Below, in pieces: positions 10,363-18,083 of a stretch of DNA of 64,000 nt. This DNA comes from Chryseobacterium sp. ON_d1 (GTDB lineage Bacteria > Bacteroidota > Bacteroidia > Flavobacteriales > Weeksellaceae). The position numbers and the translations under genes are program-made. The number at the start of each line of letters is the position of its first letter. Position 1 is the first letter of the stretch. The stretch covers positions 124,001 through 188,000 of the forward strand of contig NZ_BJTC01000009.1 in NCBI RefSeq assembly GCF_006829085.1, in the 5' to 3' direction. Below the pieces are notes generated by a model. The model saw only the letters and a program-made list of their open reading frames with translations. It did not search any database and had not been told where the DNA came from.

Positions 10363-10953
10363 TCACATGATTTCAAACTTATTATCTATAATTTCAGTTT
10401 TTATCCGTTGAATTCTGTCTGACCAGTATTTAATCTCTTCAGCTTTATCCGGAAATTCTTCTATTGGTATCTTCTGGCAGGCAGTCAGGGAAACCTGATA
10501 ATCCTGCAATATTGTTTTCAAGTACACTTGATAGTCCATGGGATTTTTAGGAATATATCCTATTCCATCACAGCCGCATGAATGAAAGCATTTCCCTGTT
10601 TTAAAAAGACTTTCTATGATTTTCCATTCTTTGGCTGCTGTCTTTTTAGGAGCCTTAAAGTCTTTTCCAAGGTCAGCCATTATACTTCTGCATTCAGGAC
10701 ACCTTATAACACGGTTTTCCAGTGTGGACACCAATTCTTTTCCCTCTTCTGTATTTGGCAGTTTAAAAAGCCGGCTTTCTTTGCGGTTAACAAAAACGGA
10801 TCCAATATTTATTGATTTACCATCAGGTTCATGATATACTTTTTCTTTTTCAATCCTACGTAAGATATCATATACCGCCGGCTGTTTAAATGATTTCCGG
10901 CATGTAAAGCAAACATAGTGTGATTTGTAGGTTTTTACTGCGTATCGACACAT
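10363..10953 (-). CDS. Zinc-ribbon-like protein of unknown function
   Basis: A 196-residue cytoplasmic protein that I cannot name. It has paired cysteines near the N-terminus (CFTC, about 15-18), in the middle (CPEC, about 85-88) and later CFHSCGC. The first two pairs look like knuckles of one split zinc ribbon. The C-terminal 60 residues are charged and probably helical. It sits 58 bp upstream of the GT-C gene on the same strand and could be co-transcribed with it. It shows no signal peptide or membrane segment. No enzymatic motif is visible. Confidence 0.7.
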   Translation of the reverse strand: MCRYAVKTYKSHYVCFTCRKSFKQPAVYDILRRIEKEKVYHEPDGKSINIGSVFVNRKESRLFKLPNTEEGKELVSTLENRVIRCPECRSIMADLGKDFKAPKKTAAKEWKIIESLFKTGKCFHSCGCDGIGYIPKNPMDYQVYLKTILQDYQVSLTACQKIPIEEFPDKAEEIKYWSDRIQRIKTEIIDNKFEIM

Positions 10954-11011
10954 TCTTGATTTATCTGACTTAAATATAAGAATTTACTCATGAAAGATAT
11001 TGACATAAAAA

Positions 11012-11042
11012 GAATTCCGGAGAAAAAAATCCTCCGGAATTC
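11012..11042 (-). terminator. Intrinsic terminator of the MacAB-type operon
   Basis: A perfect 11-bp stem GAATTCCGGAG/CTCCGGAATTC with a 9-nt loop, followed on the minus strand by TTTTT. It lies 29 bp after the adaptor gene stop. Confidence 0.85.
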
Positions 11043-11071
11043 AACAGTTTAAAAGTGTATAGTGTAGTTTA

Positions 11072-12283
11072 TTATTTTTTCTTAGACTTTTCTTTCAGTT
11101 CTTCTTTATCTTTATCAGAAGGGTTCCATACTTTCACTTCTGAATCTTTAGTGATATTTGACCCCGGAAGTATCTGGACATTGATTCCATCACTTGCTCC
11201 AAGTTTTACATATATTTTCTTAAATTTCCCGTCTTGCTGTTTCACTTCTACAAAAGGGACATCTTTTCCTTGCTTTTTTTCATACTGAACTAAAGACTCA
11301 TCCAGTAACAATGCATTTTTCTGAGAGCTCAGGACAATTTCACCATTTGCAGAAAAACCTGCTCTAATATACTCATTATTAGGATTACTTACGTTACCTT
11401 CTACCGGAAATTTAATAGTTCCTGCATTATCTTTTCCTTTAGGGGCTATCATAGTAAGTTTTCCAGGGAAAGTTTTATTCTGTAATGCTCCAATTACGAT
11501 ATTCATATCCATTCCTTCACTCAGTTTTCCCGCTTGTGCTTCATCAATTTCTCCTTTAAAAATCAAAACATTCAGATCTGCAACCGAGCAGATTGTAGTT
11601 CCTGCATTAAAGTTATTGGCTTCAATCACCTGACTTCCTGCCTTTACAGGAACTTCAAGTACGGTACCTGAAGCTTTTGAGCGGATCTCAGTAGTCGCCA
11701 GCCCCTGTCCCTTCAGCTCAGGAGTCGCTCCTGTTTTAGCGATCTGCAATCTTTTTTGAGCCGTATTCAATTGCTGTTGGGCATTTTTCAAAGTCTGCTG
11801 CTGAGAGAATAACTGCTGCTGAGAATTAAGAAACTCCTGTTTGGAAGCCACCCCCTGCTTATAAAGCTTTTCCTGCATATCAAACTGCTTCTGCATATTT
11901 CCCACATTCATCTGTGCATTGCTGATCTGGATCTGTGCATTCTGAACCTCCTGCTGTGCAGCGTTTACCTCAGAGATGCTCGGAACAATCTTTACAGTAG
12001 CAATCAGCTGCCCTACTTCTACTTTATCTCCTTCTTTTACTAAGATTTTATCTATGATTCCCGCAATATTGGGTTTAATTTCAATTTCTTCCTTGGGAAC
12101 AATTTTACCTGTTGCCATGACCTTATCATCCATATTCTGAACGGTAGGCTTACGGGTAAGGAAAGCTTCTCCTTCTTTAGAATTAGATTTGATAAGATAG
12201 CCAATCCCTGAGAACAATGCCACTGCAAATAAAAGCCCCAACACTATATAAATGGCTTTTTTCCAAGTGAATTTCTTTTTCAT
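11072..12283 (-). CDS. Periplasmic adaptor subunit of an ABC exporter (MacA/HlyD family)
   Basis: A 403-residue membrane-fusion protein. It has one N-terminal membrane anchor (about 10-31), a lipoyl/barrel-sandwich part (KPNIAGIIDKILVKEGD, about 67-83), a glutamine-rich coiled-coil hairpin (about 105-185), the second half of the lipoyl domain (SGTVLEVPVKAGSQV), a beta-barrel domain and a lysine-rich tail. Such adaptors link an inner-membrane MacB-type pump to an outer-membrane TolC channel. It is the last gene of the operon, after two permeases and an ATPase. No TolC gene is adjacent. The exported substrate is unknown. Confidence 0.9.
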   Translation of the reverse strand: MKKKFTWKKAIYIVLGLLFAVALFSGIGYLIKSNSKEGEAFLTRKPTVQNMDDKVMATGKIVPKEEIEIKPNIAGIIDKILVKEGDKVEVGQLIATVKIVPSISEVNAAQQEVQNAQIQISNAQMNVGNMQKQFDMQEKLYKQGVASKQEFLNSQQQLFSQQQTLKNAQQQLNTAQKRLQIAKTGATPELKGQGLATTEIRSKASGTVLEVPVKAGSQVIEANNFNAGTTICSVADLNVLIFKGEIDEAQAGKLSEGMDMNIVIGALQNKTFPGKLTMIAPKGKDNAGTIKFPVEGNVSNPNNEYIRAGFSANGEIVLSSQKNALLLDESLVQYEKKQGKDVPFVEVKQQDGKFKKIYVKLGASDGINVQILPGSNITKDSEVKVWNPSDKDKEELKEKSKKK

Positions 12284-12385
12284 ATGTATAGTTTATTTTT
12301 TATTAAATAGATTTAAAATTTAAATATTGATTCTCTATATTATTTTTTGCTTTTAAATCTTAAAATGGTTTTATTTTCAAATTAA

Positions 12386-13657
12386 TTACTCTGTTCTTAA
12401 GGCTTCAATAGGCCTGATTTTTACTGCTCTTTGTGCAGGAATCATTCCGATGATCAATCCTAAAATTACCATGACAGCCATGGCAGCAAATACGTTTCCA
12501 TAGTTGACCGTCGGATTATAAAATGGAAAAGAATCCTGCCCCTGAGTAACAGCATTCAGAATCATCAGCACAAAAATCCCTGACATAAAACCAATTAATC
12601 CTGATGAAAGTGTGATCACAACGCTTTCCAGCAAGATCTGATTTCTCACTTCTGACGGCTTTGCTCCTAATGCTCTTCTGATTCCTATTTCTTTGGTTCT
12701 TTCCTTTACCGTAATCAAAAGGATATTTGAAATAGCAATGACTCCTGCAAGAATCGTCAGGGTTCCTACGATAATGGTCAGTAGCTGCATTCCTGTAAGA
12801 AAGCCCGTCAGTTTTTTAAATTCTTTTCCAAGGTTAAAGCTTCCAAATGCATTGGTATCTTCAGGTGACACTTTATTTTTGGTTTTCAAAGCCTGCTTTA
12901 CATCTTCTTCTACAGAATTCACATTGGCATTAGGCTTACTTACAATAGCAAACATGTCGATCTGGTCTCCGGCATTATACATTTTCGTATAGGTAGAAAG
13001 CGGAATGAAAGCCGTTTGATCATTTTCAAATCCCCCTCCTTTTTTTACACGGAAAACTCCAATTACATTAAAAAACAGTCCTTTAATATTGATGGATTTT
13101 CCTATCGGATTTTCTTTTTTCTTGGAATCAAAAAAGTTTTTATAAATCTCTTCTCCGATAACCACTACATTTTTATTTCCGGAAACGTCAGCATCATTGA
13201 TATAACGTCCAAAAATCAGTTTCTTTTCTGAGATTTTATTTCCTACAGAGTAGTCTCCGGTAAGCGAATAGGTTCCGTTTTTTCCATTCCTTGACATTGC
13301 TTCTCCTGGTGTTCCGGTAAAGCTTCCTCTTGCATTCTGCGGCGATATATAATCTATGGCGGTTATTTTCCTTTTCAGCATTTCCATATCGGTTAAATTC
13401 AGATGAACTTCTCTTCCTTTCGGGAATCCTTCATAAGGGATAGATGTTTTCTGCGCCCACAGAAATATAGAGTTGGTGGCAAAACCTGAAAATAATTTAT
13501 CAAAACCATTCTCCATTCCTTTTGCTGCTCCAAGAAGGCTTACATACAAAAACATCCCCCATCCTACGCCGATCATGGTAAGAAATGTGCGGAGTTTATT
13601 ATTCCTCAATGAGTAATAAATCTCCTGCCAAGTATCTTTTTTAAATATGATATTCAC
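12386..13657 (-). CDS. ABC transporter permease, MacB/FtsX type (second permease)
   Basis: A 423-residue protein with the MacB layout. One N-terminal helix (about 22-45) is followed by a large periplasmic MacB_PCD domain (about 50-280) and three C-terminal helices with the FtsX signature (VKERTKEIGIRRALGAKPSE, then AQRAVKIRPIEALRTE). It starts with GTG at 13657, because no ATG precedes the conserved N-terminus. It resembles the neighbouring permease (13724-14953) in layout, so the pair probably forms a heterodimer energised by the separate ATPase at 15541-16230. The spacer between the two permeases is a short AT-rich run of near-repeats (TTATAAGTTATAAATTATGA). Confidence 0.9.
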   Translation of the reverse strand: MNIIFKKDTWQEIYYSLRNNKLRTFLTMIGVGWGMFLYVSLLGAAKGMENGFDKLFSGFATNSIFLWAQKTSIPYEGFPKGREVHLNLTDMEMLKRKITAIDYISPQNARGSFTGTPGEAMSRNGKNGTYSLTGDYSVGNKISEKKLIFGRYINDADVSGNKNVVVIGEEIYKNFFDSKKKENPIGKSINIKGLFFNVIGVFRVKKGGGFENDQTAFIPLSTYTKMYNAGDQIDMFAIVSKPNANVNSVEEDVKQALKTKNKVSPEDTNAFGSFNLGKEFKKLTGFLTGMQLLTIIVGTLTILAGVIAISNILLITVKERTKEIGIRRALGAKPSEVRNQILLESVVITLSSGLIGFMSGIFVLMILNAVTQGQDSFPFYNPTVNYGNVFAAMAVMVILGLIIGMIPAQRAVKIRPIEALRTE

Positions 13658-13723
13658 CTTGTTGAATTATAAGTTATAAATTATGAGTTATGAATTTCAT
13701 TAATCCGTTTATTTTTTCGCCAA

Positions 13724-14953
13724 TTATTCTGTTCTCAAAGCTTCGATCGGTTTAATTCTTGAAGCTCTGTATGCCGGTACAAATCCTGCGATCAATCCTG
13801 AGAAAATCAAAGCGATAAATGCCATGATGATGGCGCCCCATCCTACACTTGGGCTTTTAATAAAGAACTCTTCAAGACTGTTTCCGATAAGACTTAAAGT
13901 CAAAACGCCTACTCCTACTCCAACAAGTCCGGAAACCACTGTAATCACAACGCTCTCCTGAACAATCAGTCCTACAATTCCGCTTGGTTTTGCACCAATA
14001 GCTTTTCGTACGCCAATTTCTTTGGTTCTTTCTTTTACGATATAGACCATAATGTTACTGATTCCAATGATTCCGGCCAGCAATGTTCCCAGTCCGATAA
14101 ATCCAACAATCGCCGTGAGTACAGCCATAAAGGTGAATGTATCATTCATGTTTTTAGCATTGTTCCAGACACGCACTCCATTTTCATCATCTGGGGAAAC
14201 ATTTTTTCTTGATTTCAGTTTATCTTTAAGCTCATCTCCATACTTAATGGCTTCCTGCGGAGTGAGTTTATCACTGTAGGAGATATAGGCAATATTTACT
14301 GTATCAGAACCTTTTTTCATCTGCTGCAAAGTGGTAATAGGTACTGTGATATGTCTCTCATCCCAGTCACCGCCATCATCAGAAAATACACCTACCACCT
14401 TAAACATGGTTCCGTTGATATCAAGTTCTTTTCCTACGGGGCTTCCGTTCTTGATCAAATCTCTCTGAACCATTCTCCCGATAACAGCAACATTTTGTTT
14501 TCCTTCCAGATCTCTCGGCGTAATATATCGGCCGTCAATCATTTTCCGGTTTTCAATAATCTGCTCACCCGGCTCTGCTCCATGGATTTGATAAATCCCG
14601 CTTTCTTTGCCATATTTCACCATTAAACTGGCATTATACCTAGGGCTGGAAGCTCCTACATTCTTTTTGTCAGCATTGATAAGGAAATCATAATCACCAT
14701 TATTCAACGTAACCGTACGGTCCGACTGTAATCCTTTATAAGCCAATGTCGTTTTTCCTGTAGTAATGGTAATCAGGTTTTTGGCATCACCTGAAAACCC
14801 TTCAGAGAAAGCATTCTGAAGCCCTTTTCCAATTCCGAAAAGTACAATGAAAATAAACAGCCCCAAAGCTACCGTAAACCCCGAAAGTACCGTCCTTAGC
14901 ACATTGCTCCGGATAGAACTGAATATTTCCTGCCAACGATCTAGGTCAAACAT
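13724..14953 (-). CDS. ABC transporter permease, MacB/FtsX type (first permease)
   Basis: A 409-residue permease with one N-terminal helix (about 20-43), a periplasmic MacB_PCD domain and three C-terminal helices. The FtsX motif VKERTKEIGVRKAIGAKPSG and the terminal SRIKPIEALRTE match its neighbour closely, which indicates an old duplication. I start at ATG 14953 (MFDLDRWQEIF). The 11-residue upstream extension begins at a less likely codon. It probably pairs with the permease downstream and uses the ATPase encoded first in the operon. The four-helix-bundle gene separates it from that ATPase. Confidence 0.9.
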   Translation of the reverse strand: MFDLDRWQEIFSSIRSNVLRTVLSGFTVALGLFIFIVLFGIGKGLQNAFSEGFSGDAKNLITITTGKTTLAYKGLQSDRTVTLNNGDYDFLINADKKNVGASSPRYNASLMVKYGKESGIYQIHGAEPGEQIIENRKMIDGRYITPRDLEGKQNVAVIGRMVQRDLIKNGSPVGKELDINGTMFKVVGVFSDDGGDWDERHITVPITTLQQMKKGSDTVNIAYISYSDKLTPQEAIKYGDELKDKLKSRKNVSPDDENGVRVWNNAKNMNDTFTFMAVLTAIVGFIGLGTLLAGIIGISNIMVYIVKERTKEIGVRKAIGAKPSGIVGLIVQESVVITVVSGLVGVGVGVLTLSLIGNSLEEFFIKSPSVGWGAIIMAFIALIFSGLIAGFVPAYRASRIKPIEALRTE

Positions 14954-15084
14954 AATTTTTATTTTTTTACTTTGTAAAAAAGTCAATTAGCTGCGCTTTC
15001 AATTTTCTTCGAAGTCAATTAACTTTGTTGTCAATTTATTCTTCATAAGTCTTTAATTACGAAGCAAAATTCATTTTTACATTT

Positions 15085-15441
15085 CTAATCTTTTTTCAAC
15101 ATTTTACTTAACAAGATAAATGCTGTTTTTATTAAATTTCCAATTTTTGTTAATTCTTCTATTTTAATATAGTTACATTCTATAACAATATCAAAACAAG
15201 AATCCAACTCAATAACCGAACCTCTGGCAATTTCAAAATACCTTTTCCTTTCCAGTTCAGACTTTCTTGAACATCCTTCGGTAATATTTAATACCACTGA
15301 AGTAGAAGCTCTCCGTATCTGATCGATTATATTAAATTTTTCATGATCAGGAATTTTAGATAAAATCTTATAACATTCTATTCTTAATTCTCTGGCTGAC
15401 TGATAAACATCAAGTTTATAATGGTCCAGATTTAAAAACAT
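15085..15441 (-). CDS. Four-helix-bundle protein (S23 / 23S rRNA intervening-sequence family)
   Basis: A 118-residue all-helical protein with the family hallmarks LDVYQSARELRIECYKI, then IDQIRRASTSVVLNITEG and the C-terminal SKMLKKD. Relatives are encoded by intervening sequences inside 23S rRNA genes and as scattered chromosomal genes in Bacteroidetes. A biochemical role is not established. It is placed inside the ABC exporter operon, between ATPase and first permease. It is flanked by direct copies of CGAAGCAAAATT (15060-15071 and 15512-15523), which suggests insertion as a cassette. Confidence 0.85.
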   Translation of the reverse strand: MFLNLDHYKLDVYQSARELRIECYKILSKIPDHEKFNIIDQIRRASTSVVLNITEGCSRKSELERKRYFEIARGSVIELDSCFDIVIECNYIKIEELTKIGNLIKTAFILLSKMLKKD

Positions 15442-15540
15442 TTTTATTTTTTTTCATATTCATTTGTGTGTGTTGTAAATTAATTACCATTCTCATTGTA
15501 AAATTCACTTGCGAAGCAAAATTGACCATTCACTATTCAC

Positions 15541-16230
15541 CTATAGTACAATCTGCTTAATAAACTCATCACTTTCAATAACCCCGTCCTTCAGCACTAC
15601 ATTTCTTTTGGTCTGTGCAGCTACATCGGGTTCGTGGGTTACAACGATGATTGTCTTTCCTTCATTATTGATATCCTGAAGCAGTTTCATAATATCATGA
15701 GTAGTTTTAGAGTCCAATGCTCCGGTAGGTTCATCTGCCAGCACCACTTTTGGATCAGTAATTAAAGCTCTTGCAATAGCTACTCTCTGCTTCTGTCCTC
15801 CGGAAAGTTCGCTTGGAAGGTGGTTCGCCCACTGTGCCAATCCTACTTTTTCCAGGTATTCCAGTGCCTTCTGATTTCGCTCTTTCCTCGGTACATTCTG
15901 ATAATACAGAGGAAGCGCTACATTCTCTAAAGCTGTTTTGTAATTGATAAGATTAAAAGACTGAAAAATAAATCCTAAAAACCGGCTTCTGTATTCTGCA
16001 GCTTTTACCTCAGATAAATGTTCAATAGGTACTCCGTCTAACTCATAGGTTCCAGAATCTTTTTCATCCAGAATCCCAATAATATTAAGAAGTGTAGATT
16101 TTCCGGAACCGGAACTTCCCATAATAGAAACAAACTCGCCCTCAGAAATATTCAGATTAATTCCTTTGAGAACATGAAGCTTGCTTTTTCCTGTATCGTA
16201 TGACTTATTTAAATCCTGAATTACTAACAT
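15541..16230 (-). CDS. ABC transporter ATPase, MacB/LolD type
   Basis: A 229-residue cytoplasmic ATPase, complete in all motifs: Walker A (GSSGSGKST, about 38-46), Q-loop (FIFQSFNL), signature (LSGGQKQRVAIARAL), Walker B with catalytic Glu (VVLADEPTGALDS) and switch His (VVTHEPD). It is the first gene of the exporter operon, followed by the four-helix-bundle gene, two FtsX-type permeases and the adaptor. A separate ATPase with two permeases is typical of Bacteroidetes MacB-like pumps. MacB-like systems are mechanotransmission transporters for lipoproteins, peptides, siderophores or macrolides. The substrate here is unknown. Confidence 0.93.
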   Translation of the reverse strand: MLVIQDLNKSYDTGKSKLHVLKGINLNISEGEFVSIMGSSGSGKSTLLNIIGILDEKDSGTYELDGVPIEHLSEVKAAEYRSRFLGFIFQSFNLINYKTALENVALPLYYQNVPRKERNQKALEYLEKVGLAQWANHLPSELSGGQKQRVAIARALITDPKVVLADEPTGALDSKTTHDIMKLLQDINNEGKTIIVVTHEPDVAAQTKRNVVLKDGVIESDEFIKQIVL

Positions 16231-16654
16231 TAAGTGATGTATGTTTTATACCCAATAAGTAGACGATATTTTCAAATTGTTACAAGAATAAAAATTTATT
16301 CAAATATTTTTTTGTTTAACAAATTAAACCTTTATTTATAATACTTTACAAAATATTGTTTAACTGTAACTTCCAATTTCCATCTATTTATCCTCAGGAT
16401 TGCTGTCTAGCCTATTATCCGAGGCTGTTTCATGTAAATGTGGAAAACTTTTCCGGCTAAAAGTCAGCCGATTAGTATTTACCCCTTTCAAAATCAGTTC
16501 TTTTTTTCGAACTTTGCTATTAGTTCTTTACAAGAAATATGGATTTGCAAAAGTGAATAACTTCAATTCACAACCCGCAGAAAAACAAAAAGTTAAGTAT
16601 TTCCGGAACGTTATCCACAAGGATCTAAATTATTTAATTATAAAGATATTTAAT
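16231..16654. other. 424-bp divergent control region between the ABC exporter operon and nrdB
   Basis: No coding region is supported. It contains two DnaA-box matches (16439-16447 minus and 16611-16619 plus). It also has weak -7-like sequences such as GAACTTTG (16509-16516) and TGGATTTG (16540-16547), each one base off the consensus. The open frame continuous with nrdB from 16400 reads through this region but encodes nothing recognisable. Confidence 0.55.
16611..16619 (+). promoter_or_regulatory. DnaA box upstream of nrdB
   Basis: TTATCCACA is a perfect DnaA box, 35 bp before the nrdB ATG. A second, minus-strand match (TTTTCCACA) lies at 16439-16447. DnaA control of nrdAB is known in E. coli. 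Here it is an inference from the motif. Confidence 0.4.
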
Positions 16655-17629
16655 ATGGGAATTTTTGATAAAAGAGTAAGCTATAAGCCATTTGAATACC
16701 CGGAGGTTCTTCAATTTGTAGAAGCCATCAACAAATCGTTCTGGGTACATTCGGAAGTGGACTTTACTGCAGATGTTCAGGATTTTCATTCGCAGTTGGA
16801 ACCACATGAAAAGCACGCTGTGAAGAATGCGCTGTTAGCCATTGCACAGATCGAGGTGTCTGTAAAGACATTCTGGGGAAATTTATATAACCACTTACCA
16901 AAGCCGGAATTCAATGGATTAGGATCTACTTTTGCAGAATGCGAGTTCCGTCATTCTGAAGCATATTCCCGTTTATTAGAGGTTTTAGGATATAATGATG
17001 AATTCCTTAACGTCATCGAAATTCCTGCTGTAAAAGGAAGAATCGAATTCCTTGGAAATGCTTTAAAACATGCTAATTCGGCTACTCCTAAGGAGTATGT
17101 TTCCGCTTTACTGTTATTCAGTATTTTGGTGGAAAACGTTTCTCTTTTCTCGCAGTTTGCCATCATCCTTTCTTTCACAAGATTCAAAGGGTTTATGAAA
17201 AATGTTTCCAATATCATTGCATGGACTTCCGTAGATGAGCAGATTCACGCTAACGCCGGAATTTATCTGATCAACAAAATCCGTGAGGAACAGCCTGACT
17301 TGTTAACAGACAGCGATATCGAAGACATTTACACTTTGGTGGATGAATCTATCGCAAGAGAAGGAGACATTCTTAGCTGGATCTTTGAACTGGGAGAAAT
17401 CGACAACGTTTCTAAAGAAGACCTGTTAAACTTCATGAAATACCGTGTGGATGACAGCTTGAAGAAAATCAACATGAAAACAAAATACAACATTACTCCT
17501 GAACAATACAGACCAATGGTATGGTTCGAAGAGGAAGTTTTCGCCAATTCATTAGATGATTTCTTTGCAAAAAGACCTGTTGACTATACCAAGCACGATA
17601 AGAGTATTACAGCAAACGATTTGTTCTAA
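16655..17629 (+). CDS. nrdB: Class I ribonucleotide reductase, radical-generating beta subunit
   Basis: A 324-residue ferritin-like protein that generates the radical used by NrdA. The dimetal ligands are visible as Glu67, Glu97, His100, Glu160, Glu195 and His198, with Tyr104 at the position of E. coli Tyr122. The first ligand is Glu rather than the usual Asp, and the spacing matches my recollection of the Flavobacterium johnsoniae class Id (dimanganese) enzyme. I start at ATG 16655 (MGIFDKRVSYKPFEYPEV). The frame is open back to 16400, but that stretch does not resemble an ATP cone or any domain. The gene leads an operon-like set with a small ORF and nrdA. Confidence 0.93.
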   Translation: MGIFDKRVSYKPFEYPEVLQFVEAINKSFWVHSEVDFTADVQDFHSQLEPHEKHAVKNALLAIAQIEVSVKTFWGNLYNHLPKPEFNGLGSTFAECEFRHSEAYSRLLEVLGYNDEFLNVIEIPAVKGRIEFLGNALKHANSATPKEYVSALLLFSILVENVSLFSQFAIILSFTRFKGFMKNVSNIIAWTSVDEQIHANAGIYLINKIREEQPDLLTDSDIEDIYTLVDESIAREGDILSWIFELGEIDNVSKEDLLNFMKYRVDDSLKKINMKTKYNITPEQYRPMVWFEEEVFANSLDDFFAKRPVDYTKHDKSITANDLF

Positions 17630-17737
17630 TATTGGAGCGCGAGCGAAGCGAGCGTCAAAGCAGTCAGTATCAGGATTACCCTTTGCTGATTAATATGTGG
17701 AAATGCTGTTCATGAATAAAGCACAAATACAAAAGAA

Positions 17738-18028
17738 ATGATCAATGTAATAGTAACCTACACGGTAAAACCCGAATTTGTTCCCAATAATAAAACTAAT
17801 ATCCAAAAGTTTCTGGAAGATTTCAAAAATTTAGATTCTTCCACCTTTGAATATAAAGTTTTTGTAAAGGAAGATGGTGTTACATTTGTACATTATTCAA
17901 ACTACATCAATGAAGAAGTTCAGCATGAGGTTTTGAATGTTCCGTCTTTTAAAGAATTTCAGAGATTAAGAGATGAAAGCGGACTGAACGGTTCCCACAA
18001 AGTAGAAATTTTACAATCAATACTATAA
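17738..18028 (+). CDS. Small dimeric alpha/beta-barrel-like protein (ABM-like), unknown role
   Basis: A 96-residue soluble protein between nrdB and nrdA. The start (MINVIVTYTVKPEFVPNN), the alternating strands and helices, and HYSNYINEEVQHEVLNVPSF resemble antibiotic-biosynthesis-monooxygenase-like barrels, which are a common fold for small heme or quinone handling proteins. The identity is tentative. It could instead be a small accessory of the nrd locus. It is 108 bp after nrdB, and a strong hairpin (18037-18067) separates it from nrdA. Confidence 0.6.
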   Translation: MINVIVTYTVKPEFVPNNKTNIQKFLEDFKNLDSSTFEYKVFVKEDGVTFVHYSNYINEEVQHEVLNVPSFKEFQRLRDESGLNGSHKVEILQSIL

Positions 18029-18036
18029 AAAAACAA

Positions 18037-18067
18037 AATTCCGGAGTGATTCTCTCATTCCGGAATT
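18037..18067. terminator. Hairpin between the small ORF and nrdA
   Basis: AATTCCGGA/TCCGGAATT, extended to 13 bp with one mismatch around a TTCTC loop. An A-rich tract precedes it, so a T-tract exists only for minus-strand transcription. On the plus strand it is more likely an mRNA processing or stability hairpin than a full terminator. Confidence 0.5.
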
Positions 18068-18083
18068 CGAAAATATAACATCT

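Noticed and set aside
8778..10376. Longer glycosyltransferase start overlapping the zinc-ribbon gene
   Set aside because: The start at 10304 is directly before the first membrane helix and avoids the overlap.
16400..16654. N-terminal extension of the nrdB frame as an ATP cone
   Set aside because: The 85 residues have no ATP-cone motif (VxKRDGR-like) and contain likely regulatory sites. The conserved NrdB start is at 16655.
17640..17665. GCGAGCGAAGCGAGCG sequence after nrdB as a terminator
   Set aside because: The inverted repeat is imperfect and has no T-tract.
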